Shown here piece after piece: positions 1 to 11,577 of a DNA stretch of 64,000 nucleotides. The DNA lies in NCBI GenBank assembly GCA_036346275.1, contig CM070715.1:74883667-74947666 (forward strand). Reading direction: 5' to 3'. The translations under genes and the position numbers were made by a program. The DNA is from Otatea glauca (Eukaryota > Streptophyta > Magnoliopsida > Poales > Poaceae). Each line of letters opens with the position of its first letter. Position 1 is the stretch's first letter. Under the pieces are notes generated by a model. It was not told the origin of the DNA, did no database searches, and was given only the letters and a program-made list of their open reading frames with translations.

Positions 1-1315
1 ATGCAGGATGAAATAAAATCTATAAACATTAATGACGTTTGGGATCTGGTAGAAATTTCTGATAGAGTCAAAATAGTAGGCTGTAGATGGGTCTACAAAA
101 CTAAGCATGACTCTAAGGGAAATATCGAAAGGTTCAAGGCAAGTCTTGTAGCAAAAGGGTTTACACAAAGAGTGGGGGTTGATTATGTTGATACTTTCTC
201 TCTTGTCTCAAAGAAAGATTCACTAAGAATTGTTATGGCGCTTGTTGCTTATTATGATTTAGAGCTACATCAGATGGATGTTAAAACTGCATTCCTTAAT
301 GGTGACTTGCATGAGAACGTTTACATGACTCAACCGGAAGGTTTTGTCATGGAAGACAAGGAACATATGGGATGTCGACTCAAGAAATCCATCTATGGAC
401 TAAAACAAGCATCTAGACAATGGTAACTTAAGTTCGATGAGACCATAAGAAATTTTGGTTTCAAAGAAAATGAAGTGGACAATTGCATATACAATAAGAC
501 TAAGGGGAGCAAATTCACTATCTTAGTACTTTATGTGGATGATATCTTATTGACTAGCAGTGATAAGGATATGTTGTATGAGATCAAGAGATTTCTTTCC
601 GCTAATTTTGATATGAAGGATCTTGGTGATGCGTCTTACGTTTTGGGCATTGAGATTTACCTAGATAGGTCCAAAGGAGTATTAGGTCTATCACAAAGGG
701 CATACATTAACAAAGTGCTTAAAAGATATCAATCAAATCCAGGGTTGGACCACTGGAAAGCCGTTAAGAAAGCTTTGCGTTATATGCAGGGCACTAAGCA
801 TTTCATACTCACATATAAGAAGTTTGATACCCTTGAGGTTGTAGGCTATTCAGACGCTGACTTTTGCAAATTGTGTTGATACTAAGAAATCCACATCAAG
901 TTATATCTTCACATTTGCGGGAGGAGCCATTTCGTGGAAAAGCTCCAAACAATCACTTACTGTATCATCAACAATGCAGGCTGAGTTTGTGGCATGTTAT
1001 GAGGCTACCGGGCAGGCTGTATGGCTTAAAAATTTTATCCCAGTATTAAGAGTGCTAGACATCATATCTAAACCACTACTTATTTAATGCGATAATTAGG
1101 CCGCAATTTTCTATTCAAGTAATAATAAGTCAAGTGGTGCTGCCAAACTCATTGACATTAAGTATCATGTTGTGAAAGATAGAATCCAGGATCAAACAAT
1201 TGATGTCAAGCATATAAGTACTAAGTCTATACTTGTGGATCCACTTACTAAAGGTTTACCACCCAGTCTCTTTCAAGAGCATGTTGCCGGCATAGGTTTA
1301 GTAGAAAGACTCTGA
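1..1315 (+). pseudogene. Ty1/copia pol remnant: reverse transcriptase and RNase H
   Basis: This is the 3' half of a copia polyprotein gene; its 5' part lies outside the window. The reverse transcriptase shows WVYKTKHDSKG, KTAFLNGDL, SIYGLKQASRQW and the catalytic YVDD at 532-543. RNase H follows (AISWKSSKQSLTVSSTMQAE, about 925-990) and the frame closes at 1315. Breaks visible: a TAA at 424-426 with the same frame open on both sides, an apparent in-frame deletion near 727-735 that joins the RT end directly to the QSNPG segment normally some 75 residues further on, a one-base frameshift near 861, and stops near 1085 and 1096. The polypurine tract and LTR downstream fit a 3' end. The family call is secure; the element is dead. 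Confidence 0.93.
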
Positions 1316-1499
1316 TTCTGGAAATGAGGACCATAAGAATAAAACTAGCTCTTGTTAAGAATAAGTAATTATCCTATCAAGATAAATGATGCACTATAGA
1401 TACTGGGGTTGCAGCGATGCTTAAATTAATTGCTGTAATATTTTATCTTGGTGTGTTGTTCTGTTGAGTATGAACTTATGAAATTAACCTTACGATCAA

Positions 1500-1508
1500 A
1501 TGGGAGAA
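1500..1508 (+). other. Polypurine tract of the copia element
   Basis: The purine-rich run ATGGGAGAA lies immediately before the TGTTGG start of the LTR. This is the plus-strand priming site expected at the 3' end of an LTR retrotransposon. Confidence 0.8.
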
Positions 1509-1945
1509 TGTTGGTTGTAATCTCAGCTAACTAACAGAACCGAGTTTTGGGGCTAGGCCCAGCATAAATCGTGCTCTGATCAGGAGCGCAACAACCAGTT
1601 GGTTGTGGTCCTATCAGCCGATGCTAGATTAAAAGGAAGAGGCCGGTTCTCATTATGCTAAGATTGAATCCTGAGTTTGCTTCTTCCGGACACCTATCCG
1701 ATATACTGAGCTAGCAACAGGCTGCCGAAGACTGCTTCCGCCACCGAGAGGATCTAGGTGCCCCCTTCACTGAGCATCTACTGCCCTTCTTCGCCGATGA
1801 CACATCAACCGCCGACCAAACCTAATGGCTTTCGTTTCTTCTCCGGGTTAGTCTCTAATGTTTAATTTCCGCATTATGGCTTTTGTGATCATGCTTTAGA
1901 CTAGCTAATGTTATTCATGTTTTTAGACAACCCTAAGATCTAACA
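1509..1945 (+). repeat. 3' LTR of the copia element
   Basis: A segment of about 437 bp starts with TGTTGGT directly after the polypurine tract and appears to end with TCTAACA at 1945, giving the TG...CA ends with a short inverted repeat (TGTT/AACA). The start is firm. The end is inferred from the terminal motif, because the matching 5' LTR and the target duplication lie outside the window. Confidence 0.7.
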
Positions 1946-3083
1946 GCCTGTTCTTGCTGTATTCATCAGTATTCCTCCCTCTGATTTTGTGTCTAAATTA
2001 CCAATATGTTTATTTCTTTTCATCAAGTATTGCACCTTATTCACCGCGGGATTACGTAGTCCGTAGCGCATAGGACATACATTCTTTCTTTCTTTTTTTC
2101 TGGAGTGATATCCCGATACCATAACATATATCATACAAATGTGTAATAAATCCTTCCTTTTTTTAGACAATAGCAGGAGAGTTGCTCAATTCATTGATTT
2201 TAGAAGGAAAAACATACAAAACAGGTTATAAATTTTTGTTGAGGGCACCTGGGCCCAGGCCCCTCCATGCTAGCCGGATGCTATTTACATAAAAAAAACT
2301 AGCTAGGTCTGGGCAACTTGCAGGTTTCTCGCACTAACTTGTTTTCAATCTTTGACTTCTTTTCGTATGAGATTACTATAAATCATTCTAAATTGCATGT
2401 GGCTAGATAGTAATCAGTGAGAAAATATAAAATGTTTTCGCGGCTATATCAGCCCTCTGTTTCTCTCGTGAGTAAATCTACCGAATATAAATCAGATGGT
2501 AGAAAATGCGTTGACGTTTGGTGTGTAAAGGCAGAGGATACACTAATTGACGTTAGTTTCTTTTAAAATTAATATAGTTTGATGTAAATCATTTAATATA
2601 TTATTTAAGTAGTTATTTCAAATTTGAATTAATAAGCCACTATCGAGCCGAGTCTTATTATTATTTTTTCTCAAAATTACATTATTTTAGTTCTGAGCCG
2701 ATTAACGACTATAATTGAAAAAAATTTAGTTTAAACCTAACGAGTTTTTTTTTTCAGCACTACCTACCAGCCACGACCGCACGAGCAGCAGCCCCACGGT
2801 TGTTTCACCTGTCCGCGCGCGGGCTGCACACGCCGTGCGTCTGGTTCGCCTCGTGCCCACGCTCGATCTGCAGCGGAACATCTCGTTAACCGCCTGTGCG
2901 GCATGTAGCAAACCGTTGAGCTCCCCAGCCCACGGCCTAAAAACATCGAATCGAAAGGACGTCTTGCGTGGACAGGGAGCTATGTTGGTAATGCACGGTG
3001 CTGTAGCCCATGAATAAAACGATAACCGACGAACGACCTGGTATTGGGCCCGAATCCTCAACAAATAGAAAGCAGTAACCAAT
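1946..3083. other. Intergenic stretch with no supported gene
   Basis: AT-rich DNA with only short chance reading frames. The segment about 2750-3010 is GC-rich and open in several frames but shows no domain I recognise; it may be an old exon or LTR fragment. Confidence 0.5.
2159..2300 (-). mobile_element. Possible LINE 3'-end remnant
   Basis: On the minus strand the stretch reads as an AT-rich tail with an ATTGAGCAACTCTCCTGC-like segment followed by a short A-run (T-run at 2159-2163). This resembles 3' ends of plant LINEs. No coding part is visible and the call is weak. Confidence 0.25.
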
Positions 3084-3215
3084 GGAATTTTTTTTTCTTT
3101 AATATTTATTTTTATTCTTTTTTTCAAAACTATGCGTCCGAATCAAATTTTTGCAAAACTATACGCCCGTCGCCCCTGTATGGGGCGATCGCCCCATACA
3201 CGGGCGATATGTGCC
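3084..3215 (+). repeat. Left terminal inverted repeat of MULE A
   Basis: About 130 bp that match, in reverse complement, 11578-11710. The outer 60 bases are nearly identical; the middle differs by small indels, including a G-homopolymer on the right side; the inner palindrome is conserved. Confidence 0.85.
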
Positions 3216-3312
3216 TCGCCGTCACCAGAGCAAGCGGTAAAAGAGTCGTTACTGTGGGCCCCCTGTCGCCCGAGACAGGGGCGATCGCCCGAGCCAGGGG
3301 CGACAGGCGGCC
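3165..3312. repeat. Cluster of GGCGATCGCC palindromes, left end of MULE A
   Basis: A perfect 24-bp palindrome centred on GGCGATCGCC occupies 3177-3200. A second GGGCGATCGCCC lies near 3279-3290, flanked by CAGGGGCGA and its inverse. The same core recurs at 10017-10105 and 11582-11619, so it is a shared subterminal motif of this element. It may bind transposase or fold as cruciforms; that part is inference. Confidence 0.85.
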
Positions 3313-3349
3313 TTCAAACCTCGCCCCCTCGCTCGGCGCAGGCATTCAG

Positions 3350-3480
3350 CCGAGGCAGAAGCAAACGAAGAGAAAAGAGAAAAGAGAAGGAGGAAGAAGA
3401 AGAGAAAGAAGAAGAAAAAAGAAGAAGAAAAAGAAGAAGAAAAAAGAAGAGAAAGAAGAAGAAAAGGGAAAAAGTCGATT
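3350..3480 (+). repeat. Purine-rich (GAA/AAG)n low-complexity tract
   Basis: An almost pure A/G stretch made of GAAGAA and AAAAGA runs. The open frames across it (Lys/Glu/Arg strings) are consequences of the composition, not genes. Confidence 0.9.
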
Positions 3481-3589
3481 AAATGCTTTATGAAGGTATT
3501 TTTACAAATTTTATAAATCTATTATTTAGGAATTTTACGATTTTATAGTGTTTAGAAAATTTCAGAGGACTATTTGTTATTAGAATTCT

Positions 3590-4375
3590 AATGTAGCATG
3601 TAATATTTAGTCGAATTTAGGATTGTGTAGCGTTTAGAACTTTAATGTAGTATTTAGTTTTTAAAAATTTGAGGATTTGATAGTATTAAGTACGTTACAA
3701 ATTTAGTGTAGTATTAGAAATTTATTGTAGTGTTTAGAAAATTTAGGATTGTGTAGCGTTTATATTTTCTCGGATAGTGTTGTTTAGAAATTTATTGTCA
3801 TAGATTCATATTTAGAACTTTAATGTACTATTTAGTTTTTAGAAATTTCAGGATGTATAGTATTAAGTACGTTACAAATTTATTGTAGTGTTAGAAATTT
3901 ATTGTAGTGTTTAGAAAATTTAGGATTGTGTAGCGTTTACAATTTCTGATAGTGTTGTTTAGAAATTTCTTGTCATGATTCATATTTAGAACTTTAATGT
4001 AGTAGTTAGTTTTAGAATTTTCAGATTTGTATAGTATTAAGTGCGTTACAAATTTATTGTAGTGTTAGAAATTTATTGTAGTGTTTAGAAAATTTAGGAT
4101 TGTGTAGCGCTTACAATTTCTGATAGTGTTGTTTAGAAATTTCTTGTCATAGCTCATATTTAGAACTTTAATGTAGTAGTTAGTTTTAGAATTTTCAGAT
4201 CAGTATAGTATTAAGTGCGTTACAAATTTATTGTAGTGTTAGAAAATTTAGGATTGTGTAGCGTTTACAATTTCTCGGATAGTGTTGTTTAGAAATTTAA
4301 TGTCGCAGCTCATATTTAGAACTTTAATGTAGTATTTAGTTTTAGAAATTTCAGATCAGATTGTATTTTAGAGTA
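3590..4375 (+). repeat. Subterminal tandem repeat of about 175 bp in MULE A
   Basis: The landmark GGATTGTGTAGCG recurs at about 3620, 3746, 3922, 4097 and 4250, giving full periods of 176 and 175 bp and shortened units at the ends. Each unit carries TAGTGTTTAGAAA, ACTTTAATGTAGTA and AGTGCGTTACAAATT. The array lies between the inverted repeat and the transposase. Confidence 0.88.
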
Positions 4376-4400
4376 ATATTTTTCCGCTTGACGTTAAAAG

Positions 4401-6945
4401 ATGTCTGAGAAATTGTATTTCCAAATATTTTATGGAGATGGGGAGATAGCACAGGGGCGGATGGGGTGGATCTATCATCATTTTCAAGAGTCGACGGGCA
4501 TATGCGATCGAGCGATAGGACATACAGGGTTTGTTGGAGTGGATGTCTCGGATGTTCGCTTGATGCCCAGACTGTTGGTTATGGTCGAGCAGAGTGAGCC
4601 GAGCGCAAGACCGTTTTACGGAGAGTTGATTCCTATTAACTCGACGCCAACATGGAGGAGTTATGTTGGTTTTTGCCGTAGAGCGGGTTGGCCGCCATGT
4701 TGTTGGTCTGATGATACCCGTAGCTCCATCGGTGTCGCAAGTTCGTGATGTCGGGTGGACATTACGGCGGAGGGGACATCAAATGTAGAAGGATGCGAAG
4801 AGGAAGGCGGCGAGGAGCCCGAGACGAGGAGCACGAGACTGGCGGTGGCGAAGGGACCGGGGCGAGAGGAGACAGCGGTGGAGGCGCGAGGGTGGCCGAC
4901 GAGGGGAGGAGGTGGAGGACATTGTTGACTGATGGAAGAGGAGGACCGTGCGGATGAGGAAGTCCTCGATGGTGAGCACTGACGAGGAGGACAACGCCTC
5001 GAGGTGCCTATCCTCGTGCGTGGACCAATTACAATTTCAAGACCTAACGATGAATGAAGGGAACATTGATGCATGGGAGTATCGTGAGAGCGAGGTGACG
5101 CAGGGGCCATATATAAAGACAAGGAGGCTGTGATGGATGCGTGAAGCATCGGGCAATGTCTCTCGGCGGCAATTCGTGGTTGTGAAGTCCAAAGAAGAAG
5201 GACTACGACGTGAAGTGCGTAGTTGATTCGTGCCCATGGCGGGTGCACGATACCGTGGGAAGTGGACGGACATCGAAATGCTCCATAGTGATGGAGCATA
5301 ATCTGCGGAATGGAAGAAGCGGAGCAGGACACCGCAATCGTCGTCCACTTGGGTGGCAAATGTGTTTTATGGTCGATCGTGGACAATCCTCATATGCAGC
5401 CTCGATCTATTATCACACCGTGGAGGAGAGGTTTCAAGACAAGATTAGCTACGCAAAGGCATGGAGAGCAAAAGGACAGCTTTGGAAATACGGTTCGGGA
5501 CGCACGAGGCTTCAGACGAGAATATTCCCACTTGCTCGTGGCAATCGCACAAAGGAACCCGGTACATCCATCGACCTTGCGGAGTTCCTCGGGTGGTGCG
5601 TGCACCGGAAGTGGGTATTGCGGCAGGCATTCTTCGCCTAGGCGCATGCATAAATGCGTTCAAGATCGCCGCCTGTCCTTTGCATGGACGGCACATTCTC
5701 ACGGGAAGTACAAGGGCGATTCTAATCTGCGATCGCGGTGGATGCCAACAACCGTGTTCTACCGGTTGCATTGGCATTCGTGGAGGGGGAAACACGAGAG
5801 TCGGTATCGGTTCCTTGAAAGAGTGAAGTCGGCGCTTGTTCTCGACAGTTCGATGTTTGTGTCATCCATGACCGACATGCAGGGCTGCTAAGGGCGATCG
5901 TGGATATGCAACAAGGGTCCGCCGTCGTGGGAGCAGCAAAGTGGCCAGACCTGAGGAGCAGGTGGTGCATGAGGCACATGGGTGCCAATTTTTTCCGCTT
6001 CAGGAACAAGGAGCTTATGAACATGTTCAAGCGCCTGTGCAAACAGAACCAACAGAGGAAGTTCGACACACTTTGGAGGACGTTGGACGAACTAACGAAG
6101 AAGCAATCAATGGATCCCAGAGGTACCGCTAGTTCATCAAGGAACCCGATGGTGTACCATGAGCAAGGAGAGGACCCCACAGCCTTACAAGCGCCGCCGA
6201 TGACCCCCAAACATCCGGCGAGGCCGGTACCAAGATAAAGAGTTTCACCGATTGATACGACATGAGCCTTTGGATAAATGGTCCCTTCAAGACGACGAGG
6301 GCGGCTCGCGTTATGGGATCATGACAACGAACTCGCGGAGATTTACAACTGGTAATGAAAGGCACCGATGCCTTCCATCGTGGGTATAATTGAGGGTGTC
6401 TTATTAGGGACACAGAGATATTTTATTGAGCGATACAAGACCTCCACAAAGATGTATGTCGGACAATCGATCGTCAGACTCAATCTGTTGTGTCTACCTA
6501 CATGTCCAAGAAAACAAGAAAGGCGCAGACACATCGGGTTACACCGAGAGTGGCGTGGAACGGAGATACCACGTGCATCGCGGTGACCGAGGTCGCAGGG
6601 TGCCCACCGAGAGGACTTCCCATCCGTGCATACTCCGCGGTGATTGCGAGTGCTCTCGCCGAAACCACGCCGCTACACTTGCCGTGCTCGCACGCCATTG
6701 CCGCAGCCGCCGAGACGCATCAATCTCGCCGTCCGCTCATCTCCCGCACTACTACAAGCGAGCGTTCTCAACACGTGGCATCATGAGGTGTACGGTACCG
6801 AGTGGATGGATCGCTCACAACCCCTCTCCGACCATCGATGGGTACCGACATCCGAATGTTGAAGATGAAGGTCGGGCGTCGAAGGACAAGGCGATTCGAA
6901 CGATATGGACGAAGTCCGAGGCGCGCCGCAACCGCGGATAATGTA
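4401..6945 (+). pseudogene. Decayed MuDR/MULE transposase
   Basis: A DDE transposase of the Mutator superfamily, broken into short overlapping frames by many frameshifts. In order: an N-terminal PB1-like start (MSEKLYFQIFYGDGEI, 4401); a Cys-His block (CVVDSCPWRVH, near 5217) typical of the MULE N-terminal domain; DDE-core pieces (GKYKG near 5710, WYRFLERVK near 5805, an IHDRHAG block near 5862-5882); the family-typical RWCMRHMGANFF (from 5960) and NQQRKFDTLWRTLDEL; and a SWIM zinc-finger piece (LHLPCSHAI, 6676-6699). The tail ends near 6945. The same blocks occur in the same order in MULE B. Assignment to MULE transposase is firm; exon and frame limits are not. Confidence 0.88.
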
Positions 6946-7269
6946 ACTTTCCATGTTGTTCCCATCTTGTATTTTTCAATGGACCGTAAGTTGTAATGTA
7001 CGTTGTAATGTTCGATGTAATTTTCAATGTACTAGTAAGTTGTTGTTCGCATCATGTAATTCTCCGATGTTTGCTTAGTAGCTATGAGGATAATGTAATT
7101 TCGGCGTTGTGTGCCTCGTCGAACATGTCGTTGTCTTTCGTATGTTTGTAATATGAGTTTGTTTTGGCTCTCGCACTTCGGTTGTATTGTTTGATGAGTA
7201 TGGTACAATTAGTTATTTCGCATTTCATTTTGTGTGCACATGTAATTATCGACAAATTTGTTGTATTTG
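6946..7269. other. AT-rich spacer between MULE A transposase and PMD gene
   Basis: Many TTGTAATGT and TGTAATTTTC-like short repeats; no reading frame of interest. Probably 3' flank of the transposase and 5' flank of the next gene. Confidence 0.5.
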
Positions 7270-9830
7270 CTTTCTAACAGCCACGATGGCGCGACCTTGA
7301 CTCGAGCTTGCCGGACGTGACCGCCGATGCGACTCCACCGGCCTAGGTACTCCGCAGAGGAGAACCGAGAGCTAGGGACACTCCGACCTCGGGTGCCCAA
7401 CGAGCCGCCGCGATCGACCCACGCCGGGTTCCACGGTAAGTCGCCAACGCTTGCACTCTTTACGTACATGTACTTACCGTGAATGCAATTTAACGACGCA
7501 TTGCACTACATGCAAGTTGCGAGCGGTGGCTTACTTCCTCTTTGTAGGATGGTGGAGCAGTGATCGCCCGTTAGCGGGCAAGGAGGTCCCGCGGTTCGGT
7601 ACGACCGGTCCCTCGCTGGCGCGACTCGTGGACCGGTGGAGACCGGAGACGACACGTTCCACCTTCCGTGCGGAGAGATGGCTCCGACGCCGCAGACGTG
7701 TCGCACCTCTTAGGCCTCCCCATGCGGGTCCAGCAGATCGTGCCGCACGACGCCGCCGCGTCACGTGGCACGCCGAGTTGTCGCGCGTTTCGCCGAGGTG
7801 CGCGGCACCCGGCAGCCCCTACCACCCCTTAGGGAGGCCGAGCGCCACGGACCGACGAAGGCATGGTCGCTTCGATTCCACGGTGAGTACCTCTTTCTTT
7901 GAGAATTAAAATAGAAGCGCCAAGTTGCCGATAATGTTTGTTGCGAACGCCGCAGCTCAACTTCTCCACCAAGACGCGGAGGAGGCGGACGTGGCCCGCC
8001 ACTTGGAGGCATACCTCCTGTTGTTGTTCGGTTGGGTGATGTTCCGCCCTCCCACGGAACACGGTGGACCGTCACCGATCGAGTACGCCCAAAGACATCG
8101 CCGACACCCGGTGGATGAGGTAACACACTCGGCCCAATCTCGTCTCTCGAGCACGCCTAACTCCCCTTGTAAACAGTGATGCGGTGGTCGTGGGCCTCGG
8201 TGTGCTTGCAAAGAACGCTGAGGTCTGCGGCGACGCCGTTCTCGGGCGAGCACGACGCGACGATGTCGTTGCGCCCTACTCCTCCGCTTGTGGTCTTGGG
8301 AGCACTTCTCCGTCGGCAGCTCGTTGTTGACACGACACCGCACTCGAGGAGCTTTACGGAGACGACGGTGGATCGCCCACCATGGGCCACCTCGGGTCCG
8401 ACGACGGTATGCTCCTCGTATCTTTTCCCCACTAACGCACTTGAATAACCTTCGCCATTTCTTATTTCCTCGCGGCGGAGGTTCGCGCGACCGACAGTGA
8501 GGAGGTCCTATCGAGTTCGCTCGGAGTTCGCCGCCTCCACGACGAGGACGCGTGCGGTGGACGCCATACACCGCGACGACGTCACGCCCGAGCACCTCAC
8601 GGGTCTCCGTGCTTTGCACGCGAGATGAGGCCTTTGGCTCACCCGTAAGGTGCTCGCCTTTGACCTTTGTGTCGAGGAGTACTCCCGCGACCGAGTCTTT
8701 GCGGCGGCTTCGGCTGTTCGATCCTTTCCTTTGCCGCTCGTCACGCTGTCGCACGTGGCGCCACAGTGTACTTGCCCCGATCCTACTACTCCGCATCTTT
8801 GCGAAATTAATGTGGTGTGTACTTACTGCTTTTGCATTGCAGATGACCCGGATGGGTGCGGTGGGCTCTCGATTCACAAGACCGTATGCAGCCATGGGCC
8901 CCTGCAGTGGGACGCCAGACTGACGAGAGGGTCACCGAGACCCGGCCAGACGACCATGACATGTACGATCAAGACATGGAGTGGTTCGCCCGCAAGACTC
9001 GCCTCGGTGGGGTACACACCAAGACCGTGACGTCGCCGCAAGATGCATCGGTAGCGGACACGCACCCTTCACAGATGTCCCGGAGGGACAACGCCTCGGT
9101 AAGTGTCGCAATCGAACCTACATGGGCACGCTCTTTTCATCTAACTTACGTAATACCAATCGACGTTACATGCGGACTCGGCTCTTAGCGGAGATTGAGG
9201 TGGAGGTCAGGTCCATGTTGACGCGCCTAGAGGGGGCATACAGTGACCACCGCCGAGTCCGAGACAGCTTGGGGTCGGGTCCTCGCTACGGTGAGGCGGT
9301 TGGCTCGCTGGCCACCGCCGAGGGCGCGAGACGCCGGCGGACGCAACACACCACGCCACTTCGCCCCAAAGACTCGCCCCTACCCCGGTGCCCGTCACGC
9401 CCCACGCACCGCAGGGGGACGGTGGTCGACGAGGCTCCTTCGCGCCTCGCCCTACCCCGTCGGTTCCTCGCTACGCCCCACGCAGCAGCAGTGGGGACAG
9501 TGGGTTGGGAGGCTCCTTCACGCCTCTCCCTACCCCGCCGGTTCCTCGCTACGCCCCACGCAGCAGCAGTGGGGCGGTGGGCTGCGGAGGCTCCTCGCCG
9601 CCCCGCGCCCAGCCAGGACCCTGTGGTGGTTTCGACGAGCCTTTGACGACGAGTTCGACCGGAGGAGTACCTTTCGACCGACTACCTCGACCCTCTCGGC
9701 TCTCGGTGCGCCGCCACAGACTTGGCCTCGCCGCCGCAAGACTACTCTACGCCGCGCGCAGGTCGGCCTAGGAGGGACGTCCGTCTGCCGTCGCCACTCA
9801 CCTACCCCACGGGCCGATTAGGAAGCGTGG
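7270..9830 (+). pseudogene. Plant mobile domain (PMD, aminotransferase-like) gene of MULE A, multi-exon, decayed
   Basis: The translation shows blocks of the plant mobile domain found both in transposons and in host genes of the MAIN/MAIL type: RYSAEENRELGTLRP (near 7340), FHLPCGEMAP (near 7660), and RHLEAYLLLLFGW (near 8000). Introns with canonical ends can be read: 7436-7547 (GTAAGT...TTTGTAG), 7883-7955 (GTGAGT...GCAG), 8120-8176 (GTAACA...ACAG) and 8407-8480 (GTATGC...GGAG), with another acceptor near 8842. The last part (about 9190-9830) is a Pro/Arg/Ser-rich tail with two near-identical units of about 80 bp. The PMD in MULEs is commonly a second gene beside the transposase, as here. Frameshifts and stops make it non-functional. 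Confidence 0.72.
9455..9600 (+). repeat. Short tandem duplication in the PMD tail
   Basis: The segment GGTTCCTCGCTACGCCCCAC with its flanks (CACGCAGCAGCAGTGGGG) occurs twice, at about 9462-9500 and 9540-9575, with GAGGCTCCTTCGCGCCT-like sequence before each copy. Unit about 78 bp. Confidence 0.75.
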
Positions 9831-9839
9831 CGTGATTGA

Positions 9840-10178
9840 CTTGTTGTACGGATGTATTTTTTAATGGCTTTACGCTCAAGAAGACATTGTATAACTCCCG
9901 AGTTAGTAACATGACAGCGTTATCACTATAAATTGTTCAAATCATTTATGCATTGCTTGCCTATGCCACACGACGTGACAACACACCAACGCTTCGCACA
10001 CCTATCGCCTATAGTAGGGCGATCGCTCTAATGTGAGGCGATCACTTACATGGGGCGATCGCCCAAATATGAGGCGATCGCTCCATACCCGGCGATATCC
10101 GCCTTTATAGCATTCGCTCACAAGCGGTCTCGCAAAGAATAGCGGGAGAAAGAATAGAGGGGTGAGCATCAATCGAAA
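9840..10178. other. Spacer in MULE A with internal palindrome cluster
   Basis: Non-coding DNA between the PMD and GRF-like genes. Its notable content is the group of GGCGATCGC motifs listed separately. Confidence 0.6.
10017..10105. repeat. Internal cluster of GGCGATCGC motifs
   Basis: At least four copies of (G)GCGATCGC or close variants occur in 90 bp, with ATGGGGCGATCGCCC near the centre and variant TATGAGGCGATCGCTCC. It echoes the palindromes at both ends of MULE A and lies upstream of the GRF-like gene. Confidence 0.85.
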
Positions 10179-10737
10179 ATGCCGAGGCGCAAGTGCAAAG
10201 GGTAAGGGAAGGCAAAGGAAGAAGCAAGTGCATGCCCGCTGAATTTATCGTACCAAGATCTCTTCCTACCTCGTGGAGTCAGAGCACCCATGTGTATGTG
10301 CGGAGATCTTTGCAGCTTGTCCGCTCTTGGGAAATTTCAACTTGGAAGAGGAGGTATTGAAGTGCCGCAACTACGCCTTCGATCCGCCGAGAAGAGCTCA
10401 AGGATCGCCGCATGGTAACAATCGACGGGTTTTATAATATTTGTGAATGAAACTTTGCTAATTTACGTTTCATGCAATCACCTCCGCCATTGTGTGAATT
10501 TGAGCGATGGTTTGATACGGAGATCAACCCCGAGGACCAATGGCTTCTTGACCAAGCCAACCGGCAGATGAGTTCACGCGGCGGTTTCAAGAACAACGCG
10601 ATGCCGCACGCGAGGAGGCATGTAGGAAGGAAGCGGAGGAGAAGGAGGCCGAGAGAGAGAGGAACGAGAGATGGCGCGACGTGTTGAGAGGCTCACGAGG
10701 CATGGGCGAATGGGAAGTGGCCTCAAGCACTCAATAG
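10179..10737 (+). pseudogene. GRF-type zinc-finger-like, coiled-coil protein gene of MULE A, two exons
   Basis: Exon 1 begins ATGCCGAGGCGC but meets TAA after eight codons; the frame then continues with CMCGDLC and, after a shift, KCRNYAFDPPRR. A probable intron starts near 10418 (GTAACA). Exon 2 begins near 10475 with PPPLCEFERWFDTEINPEDQ, then shifts frame into a Glu/Arg-rich coiled-coil tail ending at TAG 10735-10737. The spacing CxCG ... CxNY ... CxFxxWxD is that of a GRF-type zinc finger, a nucleic-acid-binding fold. This third gene has no counterpart in the visible part of MULE B. Function in the transposon is unknown. Confidence 0.6.
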
Positions 10738-11577
10738 ACGTCCGTGATAACTTTGGTTTTCTTTGTTCGTGGTACTCCTTTTAGTTTTAAGTTGTAATAA
10801 ACAGTCGGCCCAACCTTCAAGAGTATGCTCACCGTCCGGAGGGCTCAGATATGTCCTCTCGCTCCAGCTTGTCCCAAATGATGTTATTTTTCTCCATCGA
10901 GATAGGTTATAGCATTTTCGGTTCACGATTTGATTTCATCGAGTTTTACCATCGCTTGCGAAAGATACGGCAATTTTCATGTTTTACCGATTGCATGTTC
11001 TGACAACAATAAAATAGTGCGACCTAAAGTGACATCTAAATATTTTTACATAATTGTAACCTATGCAAGCCCAAGAATGCAACAAAACTGGTTCATCAAG
11101 TTTTGAGGTCGTTCGTACATTACTCTAATCTTTCGAACAATGAATGTTATAAAGGGTTTAAACTAGCCATCTTTTATTCAAAATGCAATCATATTTAGAT
11201 ATTTTTGCAAAAATGAAGTGCATAAGGTTGTAGTAACTTATTCTATTTATTTCATGAATTATGGATCAACACACATTATAATTCCTTCACAATCCACAGT
11301 TAGAGTCTAGCATTCGAACTCAAATAAAAAAAATTTTCTGCAAACAACACATAGATTTTTATTTTACACTCTAATTCTTCATTCCAAAATTTAAATTTAG
11401 AAACAAGTTTCATTTAATTTGGACACTCCTAGCAAAAGTTACGGGGTTTATATTAAAAAGCATATAGTAATTACAAAACAAAACTAAAAAGGCTCTAGGC
11501 TGGTCGCCTGTCTTGGGCGATGTGGGGCCCACCAGACGGCGCTAACGGGCAGGCTTGGAGCAGCAGACGGCGCGGGT
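10738..11577. other. AT-rich subterminal DNA of MULE A
   Basis: No supported gene. Long AT-rich non-coding segment between the last gene and the right inverted repeat; unlike the left side it has no obvious tandem repeat. Confidence 0.6.

Noticed and set aside
3044..3493. 149-codon and 116-codon Lys/Glu/Arg-rich frames
   Set aside because: They cross the inverted repeat and palindromes of MULE A and a purine tract; composition alone explains them.
4661..5386. 241-codon minus-strand frame
   Set aside because: It is antisense to the MULE A transposase, whose motifs lie on the plus strand.
7957..8895. 312-codon minus-strand frame
   Set aside because: Antisense to the PMD exons of MULE A, which have motifs and splice sites on the plus strand. 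The reverse frame is Arg-rich with no domain.
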